The notes under the pieces are model-generated. The model did no database searches. It had not been told where the DNA came from and was given only the letters and a program-made list of their open reading frames with translations. A stretch of DNA of 64,000 nt from Camellia lanceoleosa (Eukaryota; Streptophyta; Magnoliopsida; Ericales; Theaceae), in assembly GCA_025200525.1 (NCBI GenBank), contig CM045762.1, positions 128,949,679 through 129,013,678 on the forward strand, read 5' to 3'. Shown one piece after another: positions 12,065 to 23,642 of this stretch. Each line of letters begins with the position of its first letter. Position 1 is the first letter of the stretch. The translations under genes were made by a program, and so were the position numbers.

Positions 12065-13111
12065 TTACACATTGACAAACAAGTCCGGATATTTCTCGCG
12101 GACTTCCAACTCACGCTCCCAAGTGGCTTCTTCCACTCCGTGATGTTTCCACAAAACTTTTACCAAAGGGATGGTCTTGCCGCGCAAAACTTGATCCCAC
12201 CTATCCAAGACCCGAACCAGTCTCTCCTCATACGAGACATCCTCATCTACTACTAAGTCGCTCCAATCCAATACATGCAATGGATCCGGCTCATACTTCC
12301 GAAGCATACTCACGTGAAACACGTCATGTACTCCGGATAACTGTGGCGGCAAAGCTAAACGATAAGCAACCTCGCCAATCCTCTCAAGGATCTCAAAAGG
12401 ACCAATAAACCGAGGGGACAACTTCCCGCTCTTCCCAAACCTCATTAATCCCCGCTTAGGTGATATCTTCATAAAAGCATGATCACCCACTTCAAACACC
12501 AAAGGTCTCCTCCTACGGTCGGCATAAGATTTCTGACGGCTCTGGGCTGTAACAAGCCTCTTACGGATAAGTTCAACTTTCTCCGGCGTTTCCCTCACCA
12601 ACTCCGGACCCAACAAAGGTGCATCACCCACCTCGGCCCAACAAACTGGAGACCTACACGGTCGGCCATACAAGGCCTCAAACGGTGCCATACCGATACT
12701 AGACTGGAAACTGTTGTTGTAGGCAAACTCTACCAAAGGAAAGTGCCTCTCCCACGACCCATTAAAGTCAAGAACACAACCCCGAAGCATATCCTCAAGG
12801 ATCTGAATAGTACGGTCGGACTGCCCGTCAGTCTGAGGATGATAAGCCGTGCTAAGGGTCAACTTAGTGCCCAAGGCACTCTGCAAACTCTGCCACAACC
12901 TAGCAGTAAAACGAGGGTCTCTATCTGAGACGATCGTCACTAGGACCCCGTGAAACCTCACTATGTCCCGAATGTATAAGTCGGCAAGATGATCTACCGA
13001 ATCTCTCACACGCATAGGAATGAAGTGCGCCGACTTAGTCAACCGGTCTACAACCACCCAAATAGCATCACTACCCCGCTGAGTCCTCGAAAGACCTACA
13101 ACGAAGTCCAT
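12065..13111 (-). pseudogene. Integrase with chromodomain-like tail, inner gypsy element
   Basis: A 348-residue open frame carries the integrase catalytic core: MDFVVGLSRTQRG with the first Asp, VSDRDPRFTARLW with the second Asp, and the NNSFQSSIGMAPFEALYGR region. [21 protein letters not shown] segment and a chromodomain-like end (VLWKHHGVEEATWE) follow. In chromoviruses that tail directs insertion to marked chromatin. The zinc-finger part that should precede it lies in 13112-13340 and is broken by stops. The open frame starts at the core, so a working integrase is not encoded. Confidence 0.9.
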
Positions 13112-13339
13112 AGTGACATGCTCACACTTCTACTCGGCAATAGGCAAGGGTTGTAACAAACCCGCTGGCCTCTAATGCTCGGCCTTCACTTGCTAACAAG
13201 TAAGGCACTTAGACACGAAAGCTGCCACATCTCTCTTCATACCCTGCCACCAAAACTGGCGACCCAAATCCTGATACATCTTAGTGCCTCCCGGATGCAC
13301 CGCAAGGCGCGAATGATGAAACTCGCGGAGTACTTCCTC

Positions 13340-14761
13340 TCAACAAGACTCTGGCACAAACAAACGGTCTCGGTATCTCACACTCAAGTCGGGATACACC
13401 GTCAAACCCTTCTCAATCTTCCCACTGGAAATCTTCTCTCGGAGGGATTCCACCTCAAGGTCACCTCTCTGTGCCTCTAACACTCGAGTCACAAGTGCAG
13501 GCTGAGCAACAACAAAAAACAAGGCCGCAGCCTCAACGGATTCGCCCAGAAGCAAATCAAACTCCCCAAGTGCACCCAACATCTCCCATTCCCGGATGGC
13601 TATACTAGCTATGTCACCAACGGATTTCCTGCTAAGGGCATCGGCCACCACATTGGCCTTCCCCGGATGATAATGCAACTCGAAGTCATAATCCTCAATA
13701 AACTCCATCCATCTCCTCTGCCTCAAGTTCAAGTCTTTCTGTGTAAACAGATATTTCAAACTCTTATGATCCGAGAATACCTCGAATCTCTCTCTATAAA
13801 GGTAATGCCTCCAAATCTTCAAGGCAAAGATCACGGCCGCTAACTCTAGGTCATGGGTAGGGTAATTCTTCTCATGTATTTTCAACTGACGTGAGCCATA
13901 GGCTACCACTTTCCCCTCTTGCATCAACACACAACCCAAACCCTCTCGTGAAGCATCACAATATACTGCATAACCCAACCCTCTCTCTGAAATAATCAAG
14001 ACTGGAGCGGTGATCAATCTAACCTTCAGCTCTTGGAACGACTTTTCACAAGTCTCACTCCATACAAATTTGACTCCCTTCCGAGTCAATCTAGTCAACG
14101 GCAAAGCTAACCTGGAGAAATCCTTCACAAACCGTCGGTAGTACCCAGCTAATCCCAGAAAACTGCGGATCTCAAACACACTCTTAGGCTGTGCCCAATC
14201 TTGCACTGCCTCCGTCTTGGATGTATCAACAGACACTCCTTCCCCAGAAACTACATGGCCTAAGAACTTGACTTCTCCTAGCCAGAACTCACACTTCCCA
14301 AACTTAGCATAAAGCTTATGGGCTCTAAGTAACTCAAGCACTACTCTCAAGTGTTCCTCGTGCTCCTCCTCTGAAGGTGAATAAATCAAAATGTCGTCCA
14401 CGAAGACGACTACAAAACGATCTAAGAATTCCCGGAATATCCAGTTCATCAAGTCCATAAAGACTGCCGGTGCATTGGTGAGCCCAAATGGCATCACCAG
14501 AAACTCATAGTGGCCATACCGCGTACGGAATGCCGTCTTCGGGATATCCTCCTCCCTGACTTTCAACTGGTGGTAACCCGATCTCAAATCTATCTTAGAG
14601 AAACAACGGGAACCCTTCAACTGATCGAACAGATCTTCTATACGAGGCATAGGGTACTTATTCTTGACCATAGCCCGATTCAACTTCCGTGTCGATACAG
14701 GTCTCAAAGCACCACCTTTCTTTTTTAGCAAAGAAATTTGGTGCTCCCCACGGCGAAACAC
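13340..14761 (-). pseudogene. Reverse transcriptase and RNase H, inner gypsy element
   Basis: A 473-residue open frame reads RT palm motifs ([11 protein letters not shown], the FVDDILIYS catalytic box at about 14395, [16 protein letters not shown]). RNase H follows ([47 protein letters not shown]). All key acidic residues seem present. The N-terminal end at about 14690-14761 is out of frame with 14658-15107, so at least one frameshift separates it from protease. The frame ends near 13340, before the integrase zinc finger. Confidence 0.92.
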
Positions 14762-15430
14762 TAGGACGAATATAGCCCTTATCTAGCAACTCCTGGAGCT
14801 GAATCTTCAACTCAACTAACTCGGCTGGGGCAAAACGATAAGGTGCCATAGAAATTGGCGTCGTGCCGGGCACTAGATCAATAGAAAACTCAATCTCTCG
14901 ATGCGGTGGCAAACTAACAAGATCCTCGGAAAAGACGTCCGAGTACTCACAAACCACCCTTGGCAACACAATCTGGGTCTCATCACACTCACTACTCATA
15001 AGGCTAGCAAGTAGACCACTAAGCTCACTCCGCCCTCGCGGATCATACCCCGGTGGCAAAACACTACCAACCCAGTCCCCCAGAAAATGAAAACACTCCC
15101 CGCTCACGGTACAACAAGTGACCCTCTGGCGCTAGCAATCAATAACTGCCTGGTATGACGATAACTAGTCCATACCCAAAATAACATCAAAGCCCTTCAT
15201 GGGCATAACTACAAAAGGAAACGGAAGCCTATGATCGGCAACCTCTATATCGCAACCCCTAACACCTTGTTTCAAGATCAATTCACCCCCAAGGGGTGAC
15301 ACTACACAAATAGGAGATGCTAACTGCGCTAACTCTAACTCCAAAACAGATGCAAATGCAGCAGACACAAAGGAATAAGATGCACCCGTATCAATCAATA
15401 CACTAGCAACCGAATTGCAAAACAAGAAGG
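14658..15430 (-). pseudogene. Protease and N-terminal RT region, inner gypsy element
   Basis: The aspartic protease is at 15165-15425 (VLIDTGASYSFVS with catalytic Asp, and the FDVILGMD end). It is separated by a stop from 14658-15107, which reads the linker and RT fingers ([41 protein letters not shown]). The frame is lost after FAKKE, where the next RT motif lies in another frame. Order and content match the gypsy polyprotein. Confidence 0.88.
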
Positions 15431-15599
15431 TACCTCTCTGGCGATGGAGCGATTACAAGATCTGTAGCGATAACGGCATACTGCGCGCCCAGACGACCTC
15501 TGATCAACCTGCTCACCCCTAGGAGTATAAGACTGCTGCACAGACTGGGACGATGAAGCCCCCTGGTTGGCCTCAAGGCTGAGGCCGGTGGTGATGACT

Positions 15600-16730
15600 C
15601 TGAGTCTGCCTCAAACCAGATGCACCAGATGTGCCACTCAACTGCGAGCAAAACCTCTTCATGTGCCCTGCCTGACCACACTGAAAACAAGAGAACAGCT
15701 GGCCTCTACCCTGACTCTGGCTTTGAGATCGAGCCGAAGATGACACTGCTCTCTGTCCTCCTCCCTTCTGCGGGCAAGCTGGAGACTTGTGGCCCAGCTG
15801 GCCACACTTGAAACAGGTAATGTCTCCCTAGCTGCCTTTCCCAGAACTAGCACTCGGCACAGGAAAAGTCGATCTAGAAAAGCTGCCCTGAGACTGCTGA
15901 GGGTTAAAACCCTTCTGTCTCCTACCATCACTCTGTCCATCCTGACTCCTCTTGGAGCCTTTTTGCCTTTCCTCCTCCTCTTGCATCATGATCTCTGTAT
16001 GGGTTGCAGCATCAACCAAACGCCCATAATCTTGAATCATAGACCCTACAACTCTCAACTTGAGGCCGCGCCTCAACTTCTTCTCGAACTCAATACAACG
16101 GCGTTCCTCAGACGCCACCAACTCAGGTGCAAACCTGGACAAGCTAGTAAATGAGGCCTCAAACTCGGCCACTGAAGAACTGTTCTGCTTAAGCTGGCAG
16201 AACTAATCTCTCAACCTCTCCTTAACAGCAGAAGACAGGAACTTCTCCTGGAAAACATCTACAAAAGCCTCTCAAGTCCCTCCTATACGGCCCTTTGTGA
16301 ACTTTCACCACTGACCCGCATCTCCTTTAAGCTGGAAAGATGCCAAGGTCACCTTCAGTGCCCCGTCTTCGATGCCTAGCATCTCAAACATCTTCGTTGT
16401 CTGTTCGAGCCATTCATCTGCCTTAAGTGGCTATTTAGGATCACCCAAAAATTCGTCCGGGTTAGACCGGAAGAACTCCCTCTTCAGAAAAGAAGGCCCT
16501 GCATCTGTAACATGAACCTGAGCCTGATTCTCAGCTCTGAGAATGCCTACTGACTCCCTGAATACCCCTGCTATCTCTCGGGCCAAAGCGCCCATAGCCT
16601 GCTGTCCTACCGGCTCGGCCACATTGGCCTGGCCAACTCCCTCCTGTACTGCCGGAATCTCATCCGGTATAGGCATCTCCTGCCCACCACGCCTACCACG
16701 CCTACCACGTCCTCGTCCTCGTCCTGACAT
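15600..16730 (-). pseudogene. Gag, inner gypsy element
   Basis: The protein starts with an Arg/Gly-rich segment (MSGRGRGRGRRGRRGG, from 16730) and continues to FLGDPK at 16431, where a stop follows. The capsid part continues at 15828-16172 (FEASFTSLSRFAPELVASEE, EFEKKLRRGL). In a shifted frame near 15660-15810 lie two CCHC zinc-knuckle-like segments (for example CFQCGQAGHMKRFC on the minus strand). Stops and frameshifts break it into at least three parts. Confidence 0.82.
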
Positions 16731-17127
16731 CCTAATAAAGGTAACAAAGACAATTAATACATTTGCACATTAATAAATGTGCCGAAGCTATAACACTTGC
16801 GTCCTAAAGCATTGGACAACAATAATTCATTCCATGTAAGCACATAATCACATAAGCACCTACGAATTTCATTCCTGGATAATGACAGTTCCGAGGCGTC
16901 ACTAAAGTTCCAGTTGGAAACAACATTGATCAAGTGCCTTTCCAACAAGACTTTCAAAAACTCAAGGGTCCAATCAACATCCTAGGAACTACATTCCATA
17001 CCCACATAGTCACATAAACATGTTATTATATAAGCACATAACAGTACATCTAAGTCTCTATCAAACGAGATGAACCCATTGTGATACTAATCACTTCCCA
17101 CGTACCCAAAGTATTCGAACCCGGTAC
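16731..17127. other. Leader of the inner gypsy element
   Basis: Untranslated leader between primer site and gag. No frame or structure is recognised. Confidence 0.6.
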
Positions 17128-17139
17128 GCTCTGATACCA
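17128..17139 (-). other. Primer binding site, inner gypsy element
   Basis: GCTCTGATACCA on the plus strand is TGGTATCAGAGC in element orientation. It is complementary to initiator tRNA-Met and three bases from the LTR. Confidence 0.93.
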
Positions 17140-17142
17140 AGT

Positions 17143-19119
17143 TGTAATGCCCTCAAATTTAAACCCATCATATATATTATTAACATGCAACGTTATAAGA
17201 AAACAAAATATTATTTCATTAATCAGAGTAACCTTATTAAAAGACATTACATGTAATAACGAATGTAAATGCCTGTGCTTACATCTTTCCAAGCCACCAC
17301 TTGGACACAAAAGTATGAGTACTAACTCATTTACACATTAAGCCCTAGGCTTGAGTTTACATGTAACATCAAAACAAAACAAAATAAACAACTAATCTAA
17401 ACAGAGTCTTCAACTCCAAATCCATCCAAGCTAAGTCCTTGGAGGTAGCACATCACCTGAACCTGAAAATGATGTTCCCATATAGGGTGAGCCACAGCCT
17501 AGTAGAAATATACTAAACCAAATATAAGCAGTGAATAAAGCAATAGCATTCGATAGATGGTTAACCAAGATAACCAATTACACCATTATACAGTCTCATG
17601 ACACTAATGTCTATGACACGTTTCACTTTCCATTATTTATTCAACTTTCCGTTTATACAAATATGGCTCAGAACCTAGCCAAACTATAACAGTGAGACTA
17701 CATCTCGCATTAACAATATTTTCAATTCAATAAAACAAATGAGACTAAACCTCATACCAAAACACTTCCATACTTCTCGATTGATACACATTTTAGTGCT
17801 ATATCAACAACATGTAAAAACACTTCCAATATCAATAAGCACACATAATAGTGATGCTAATGGAGTCCATCCCCTATCTCCTCCCAAACAAAATCCGGTT
17901 TAGAGGTCCATCCCCTATCTTCCCCTAAACCGTGGAGTACATCCCCTATCTCCTCCCACACAATACAATGTAATAAACACTTTCCATATACAACACACAA
18001 TCAATACATGTAATTTTTGTATTAATTCAACAGTCTAAATCAATGACTTAACCAATGTAATTAGTTTCAGTTTTCCTAATCCACATGCAATGTCTACAAC
18101 AATTACGACTATCCTCCACCGATAGCCCAAAAGCTTATTTCTAAATAGGAAATAAATGTGTCAACAAATGTAAATTTAACATTTTCATATGCGATTAATT
18201 AAACTAACCAACTACATAGTTAAATCACTAAATTCCCGATTCCATGAATTAAACCCAATTCCACATTTTTCCCTAAATTAATTATACAAATTAATTTATT
18301 TCAACCACTAGGGTTTTTCCCAAAATTACCAGACAACCCCCAACATATCAAAATACCAAAACTTAGGACAAAGCCTATAATATGGAGTAGGAAATCCCTA
18401 CCTCGAAGTAAATAACCCGAATAGAGAAGATGGAGACAACGACCCAAAATCCAAAGTGCTCCAAACTGCTAAATGTTTAGATTAAAACGAAGCCCTCAAC
18501 CCACTCTACCTTTTTAATAAAGAGCCTAGGGTAGAAACACCCTAAAAGTAGATGAAACCTAAGAGAGAAGGTGAGTAGAGAGAGAGAGAAAACGGCCATA
18601 GGGTTCTGAAATCAAAAAGAGGATGAAAAAGTGTTTTAAAAACCACTGCTGCCTATTTAAATAAAACAGGCTCGCTCGAGCGAAGAAGTGGTCGCTCGAG
18701 TGACCAAACACAAAGAATACTCGCTCGAGCGACGGAAAGCTCGCTCGAGCCAACAATACGATGCTTCAGGTCTGCTACCCAGAAGCACGCTCGAGCAACA
18801 GAATTCTCGCTCGAGCGAAGGACTCGAAACTCGCTCGAGCGAAGGAAAGCTTGCTCGAGCCAACAAATACAGCTCTCAGGTCTATACTAGATGCAATTGC
18901 TCGCTCGAGCGACCAACTCCTCGCTCAAGCGAAGGTCCAAAATTCTGGACAGCAACACTTGGTTTCCAAACCCAACCAACCTATAACAAACCTGCCCAAC
19001 ACATCCTATAACTCAAAAAAAGAAGATAAAGGACGACAACAACAATTATACAATGATAGGATCCACGAAACCTAAGTCCGGATACAACAACCAAATGGGA
19101 AAAGACCGGGGTCGCTATA
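17143..19119 (-). repeat. 5' LTR of the inner gypsy element
   Basis: 1977 bp, the same length as its partner. In element orientation it runs TATAGCGACC to GGCATTACA. The target duplication ACTTG follows at 19120. Its U3 boxes are better preserved than in the other LTR. Confidence 0.95.
18667..18935 (-). promoter_or_regulatory. Palindromic TCGCTCGAGCGA boxes in U3 of the 5' LTR
   Basis: Nine boxes keep a central CTCGAG and a tenth reads CTCAAG. They lie directly upstream, in element orientation, of TATTTAAATA (about 18653-18662). The full consensus TCGCTCGAGCGA is a perfect 12-bp palindrome. Confidence 0.75.
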
Positions 19120-19182
19120 ACTTGCATACATATCTATTTGCTCATTTTGTTTTAAAGTCATATTTTGCATACTCTTAGCATC

Positions 19183-20232
19183 ATGAGAAGGGGTAGACCT
19201 CCAGTTGGCCGAGATCATCCCGAGGACAGATTGGACAAATTAGAAAGGTTGGTCGAAGGTTTGGTCCGTGAGTTGCGACAACCTAGGCCACAGGACACTA
19301 GTACTACTTCTACTCAGGCCGAGCAGACAAACGGCCGACATGCAACTCCGCCTCCACCTCCTCCAGTGCCACAAGTGCCTCCGCCGCCAGCTTTGTATGG
19401 GGATGTCACGATAACTTTGATCAAAGAGTTCAAGGAAATGAACCTGCCGAGATTCCAAGGGGGTATAGAGCCGATGAAAGCCGAAGCGTGGGTTTTGGAA
19501 ATGGAGAAGTTGTTTGAGATTTTTCCTAGTACCGATGCTCAGAAGGTGTCATTGGCAGCATTCACGTTAGATAACAACGCACGAAGATGGTGGATGATGG
19601 TCCGAGAAGATAATCCGGGTTTGACTTGGGCCAGATTTTTGGAGTTGTTTTACAACAAGCATTTTCCCCTTAGTGTCTGAGATCGCAAGACCACAAAGTT
19701 CCAGACTCTGACCCAAGGCAGCAAGACGGTGGCAGAATACGACCGTGCTTTTACCGAGTTGGCGAGATATGCGCCTCACATGGTCAATGATGAATATAGA
19801 AAGGCTAGGAAGTTTGAAAGTGGGCTCCGTGGGCCGATACAAGAACGAGTTAACATGCTCAACATGCCGACTTACGCCAGAGTATTGGACAAGGCCATCC
19901 TTGCAGAAGCTAACCTAAATCGATACCAGAGTTCAGGAGAGAGCCAGAGGAAGAGATAGAATTACGACAATCACCGAGGAGCATTTGATGCCAGGAAGAA
20001 AACAAACATAGGCAGTTCAAGCAACTCAAGGCAGGAAGGTGGTACTAGGCCAACATATTCAAGTTGCGGGAAGCCACATTCTGGAGTTTGTCGTTGGGCG
20101 TCTGGAGCTTGTTTTGAATATGGTGAGGTAGGTCATCGTGTGAAAGACTGTCCGAAGACAAACGTAAATGATGGCAAGAAAAATGAGAGTACTTCGGGCT
20201 CTGCACAGAACAACAATGTCGGCAAGGCGTAG
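19183..20232 (+). pseudogene. Gag, outer gypsy element
   Basis: It starts MRRGRPPVGRDHPEDRLDKL, then has a proline-rich stretch, then the capsid core (MNLPRFQGGIEPMKAEAW, LDNNARRWWMMVRE, FLELFYNKHFP). Stops occur at 19678-19680 (TGA) and 19957-19959 (TAG). A nucleocapsid-like part follows with CGKPHSGVC and then CFEYGEVGHRVKDC. A CCHC knuckle needs Cys where Tyr stands, so the knuckle is mutated. The start at 19183 is preferred over 19165 because it begins the usual Arg-rich N-terminus. Gag ends at the TAG just before 20233. Confidence 0.88.
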
Positions 20233-23200
20233 ATGAGACAGGGCAGAGTTTTTGCATTAGTACCAGGAGACACCCAGAACACCGAGACAGTAGTGTCAGG
20301 TACCCTTCCAATTTGCTCTCAAGATGCATACATATTGATTGATTCGGGTTCTACGCATTCATTTGTATCTACTAAGTTTGCCGAGAAGTTGAGTAGGAAA
20401 CTAGAACCCCTTGGTTATGTGTTATCTGTATCTGCTCCATCTGGGAGAACTATGATTGTTGCATCTATTTATAGGGCGTGTGATGTTGTGATTGAGGACG
20501 TAGGATTGTTAGTTGATTTGATGTCGTTAAGCCTGACTCATTTTGATGTTATATTGGGGATGGATTGGTTAGTAGCGAATCATGCATCCATAGATTGTGT
20601 TTCCAAAAGTGTCACGTTGAAACCCCCAAACCAAGCCAAGGTTACATTTCAGGGAAAAGGGTTAGTATCTCCACCTTACTTGATCTCATCCATGAGAGCT
20701 TATAAGTTGATCAAAAAGGAGTGTCAAGGTTATCTGTGTAGTATACTAAGTGATTCGAATGGAAGCGTTGAGTTAGCCGACATCCCAATCGTTAGAGAAT
20801 TCCTCGACGTCTTTCCGAATGATTTGCCTGGTCACTTGGTCGATAGGGAAATAGAATTTACTATTGACGTTATGTCAGGAACCCAGCCTATCTCTAAAAC
20901 ACCCTATAGAATGGCCCTAGCCGAACTTAGGGAGTTGAAGGTGCAATTACAAGAGTTGTTAGACAAGGGTTTTATCAGGCCGAGCACTTCACCCTGGGGA
21001 GCCCCAGTTCTATTTGTTAAGAAAAAGGATGGTACACTTCGCCTTTGTATTGACTACCGAGAACTGAACAAGGTAACCATTAAGAACAAGTACCCATTGC
21101 CGAGGATCGATGATTTACTTGATCAACTACACGGAGCACGAGTCTTTTCCACGATCGATCTCAGGTCGGGCTACCACCAGCTCAAGGTTAAAGCCGAGGA
21201 TGTTGAGAAGACTGCTTTTCGGACAAGGTATGGCCACTACGAATTTTTGGTTATGCCCTTCGGAGTAACTAATGCTCCTGCAGCATTCATGGATTTGATG
21301 AATAGGGTCTTCAAGCTGTACCTAGACGAGTTTGTGGTTGTTTTCATCGATGATATATTGATCTATTCCAAGAGTGAAGTTGAGCATGAAAAGCACTTGA
21401 GACTTGCCCTACAGATTCTGAGAGATAGAAGATTATATGCCAAGCTTAGCAAGTGTGAGTTTTGGCTTCCCAGCATTTCATTTTTGGGGCATGTGATTAA
21501 TGAAGAGGGTATCTTTGTTGATCCAAGTAAGATTGAAGTCGTTGTGAATTGGCCAACACCGACCAATGTGTCCGAGGTTCGTAGTTTTCTGGGTTTGGCC
21601 GGTTATTACAGAAAGTTTGTAAAGGACTTTTCAAAGATTGCAATACCTTTGACGCAACTAACTCAGAAAGGAGTGGCATATGAATGGACCGAGGATAGGG
21701 AATCAGCATTCTAGGAGCTAAAGACGAGGTTAGTCACAGCACCAGTTCTTGTACTACCTACAGGAAATGAGGAATTCCAGATTTATAGTGATGCTTCTTA
21801 TAAGGGTTTGGGATGTGTGTCAATGCAAGGGGGTAAAGTTATAGCATATGCATCGCGTCAATTGAAACCTCATGAAAAGAATTATCCTACCCATGATTTA
21901 GAACTAGCAGCTGTAGTGTTTACTTTGAAGATTTGGCGTCATTACTTATATGGAGCCTCTTGCCAAGTTTTTACAGACCATAAGAGTTTGAAGTACTTGT
22001 TCACCCACAAGGAATTAAATATGAGGCAGAGAAGATGGCTTGAATTATTGAAGGATTATGACATGCAGATTCAGTATCATCCATGTAAAGCAAACTGAGT
22101 GGCCGATGCGTTGAGTAGGAAGTTGGTTAGGAATTCAGCTTACTTGTCAATGATTTCAGTGGAGCCGACTATCATTGAGGAAGTTAAAACTAGACAGATG
22201 GAAGATAGATTCTTCAGGAAGGTGATCGATGAGATTGTCACTAAGCCGAGGTCAGGGTATACCGTTGAAAATCAGGAACTCAAGTTTGAAGGAAGATTGT
22301 GCGTAGCCGACATCCCAGAATTGAAAAAGAGGATTTTGCAGGAAGCCCATGGTTCCAAGTTTTCCATTCATCCAGGGAGCACCAAGATGTACCAAGACAT
22401 GAAGCAGACCTTTTGGTGGCCAAACATGAAGAGAGAGGTAGCAGAGTTTGTATCTCAGTGTCTGTATTGCCAGCAAGTGAAGGCAGAACATTAGAGACCA
22501 GCAGGACTTCTTCAACCTTTGTCAGTTCCTGAATGGAAATGGGAACATATCTCCATGGATTTTGTGGTTAGTTTGCCGAAGATGCAGAAAGGTATGGACT
22601 CGATTTGGGTTATCATCGACAGATTAACTAAGTCAGCACACTTCTTGCCTGTTCAGACTACCTTTAATGTTGACTAACTTGATGTACTGTATATGAATGA
22701 GATTGTTAGACTTCATGGAGTACCGATGTCCATTGTATCAGACCGAGATCCAAAGTTTGTTTCTAGACTTTGGCAGAGTTTACAAAAGGCCTTGGGAACC
22801 GAGTTGAAGTTTAGCACAGCTTTTCACCCCCAGACCGATGGACAAACAAAAAGAACGATTCAGACACTCAAAGATATGCTCAGACTATGCGTGTTGGATT
22901 TCAAGGGAAGTTGGGAAGTGCATCTACCATTACTAGAATTCGCTTACAACAACAGTTATCAAGCTAGCATTGGCATGGCACCGTACGAAGCTTTGTATGG
23001 GAGGAAGTGCAGATCGCCAACATGTTGGACTGAAGTAGGAGATAAAGCTTTGATTGGTCCCGAGCTGGTTCAAATTACAACCAAGAAGATTAAGCTCATT
23101 CGACAAAGGATCAAAACTGCTCAAAGTCGACAGAAGAGCTATGCCGACCAGAGAAGAAGAGAGTTGGAATTTGAAGTTGGGGAACATGTATTCCTGAAGG

Positions 23201-23631
23201 TTTCGCCGATGAAAGGAGTTTCAAGATTTGGGAAGAAAGGTAAGTTAGCACCTCGTTACATCGGGCCGTTTGAAATTCTTGAGAAGGTTAACCCAGCTGC
23301 CTATAGACTTGCTTTGCCACCAGAACTAAGTCAAGTTCACAATGTGTTCCATATTTCGATGTTGAGGAAGTATATTCGGGATCCCCTGTATGTGATTGAC
23401 CATTTCGGGATTGAGATTAACGAAGATTTAGGTTATGAGGAGAAGCCGATACGGATTCTTGATAGGCAAGTGAAACAGCTGAGGAACAAGTCGATACCAA
23501 TGGTATAGTTTGAATGGAAAGAGCATTATGGTAAGGATGCCACATGGGAAATGGAAGGAGAAATGAAGACCTGACATCCGAAGTTGTTTTTGGGGCAAGG
23601 TAACTTAAGTTTGGGGACCAAACTTCTTTAA
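20233..23631 (+). pseudogene. Pol (protease, RT, RNase H, integrase), outer gypsy element
   Basis: Domains in order: protease ([13 protein letters not shown] at about 20332, ending [11 protein letters not shown]); RT ([20 protein letters not shown] at about 21343-21370, [16 protein letters not shown]); RNase H ([30 protein letters not shown]); integrase zinc finger (HPGSTKMYQDMKQTFWWP, CLYCQQ); integrase core ([27 protein letters not shown]); a chromodomain-like tail. In-frame stops: TAG 21712, TGA 22096, TAG 22492, TAA 22675, TAG 23506, TGA 23572. The frame is otherwise unshifted, so decay is mainly by point mutation. Most stops could come from CAG or CGA by C-to-T change. Confidence 0.93.
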
Positions 23632-23642
23632 GGAGGGTAAGA
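23629..23642 (+). other. Polypurine tract, outer gypsy element
   Basis: AAGGAGGGTAAGA lies directly before the 3' LTR and is the expected plus-strand primer tract. Confidence 0.85.

Larger units (their letters stand above)
9659..19119 (-). mobile_element. Ty3/gypsy LTR retrotransposon (inner), inverted in the outer element
   Basis: Direct LTRs at 9659-11635 and 17143-19119, both exactly 1977 bp, are flanked by the 5-bp duplication ACTTG (9654-9658 and 19120-19124). All coding domains read on the minus strand. The initiator-Met primer site is at 17128-17139 and a G-rich purine tract lies beside 11636. It is inserted in the outer element's leader, between its primer site and gag, so it is younger than the outer element. 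Length is 9461 bp. Gag and pol are complete in domain content but frameshifted. The chromodomain-type tail again suggests a Tekay/Del chromovirus, different from the outer one. Confidence 0.96.

Noticed and set aside
12479..12928. 149-residue plus-strand frame in the inner gypsy element
   Set aside because: It is antisense to the integrase gene, which has clear catalytic motifs on the minus strand.
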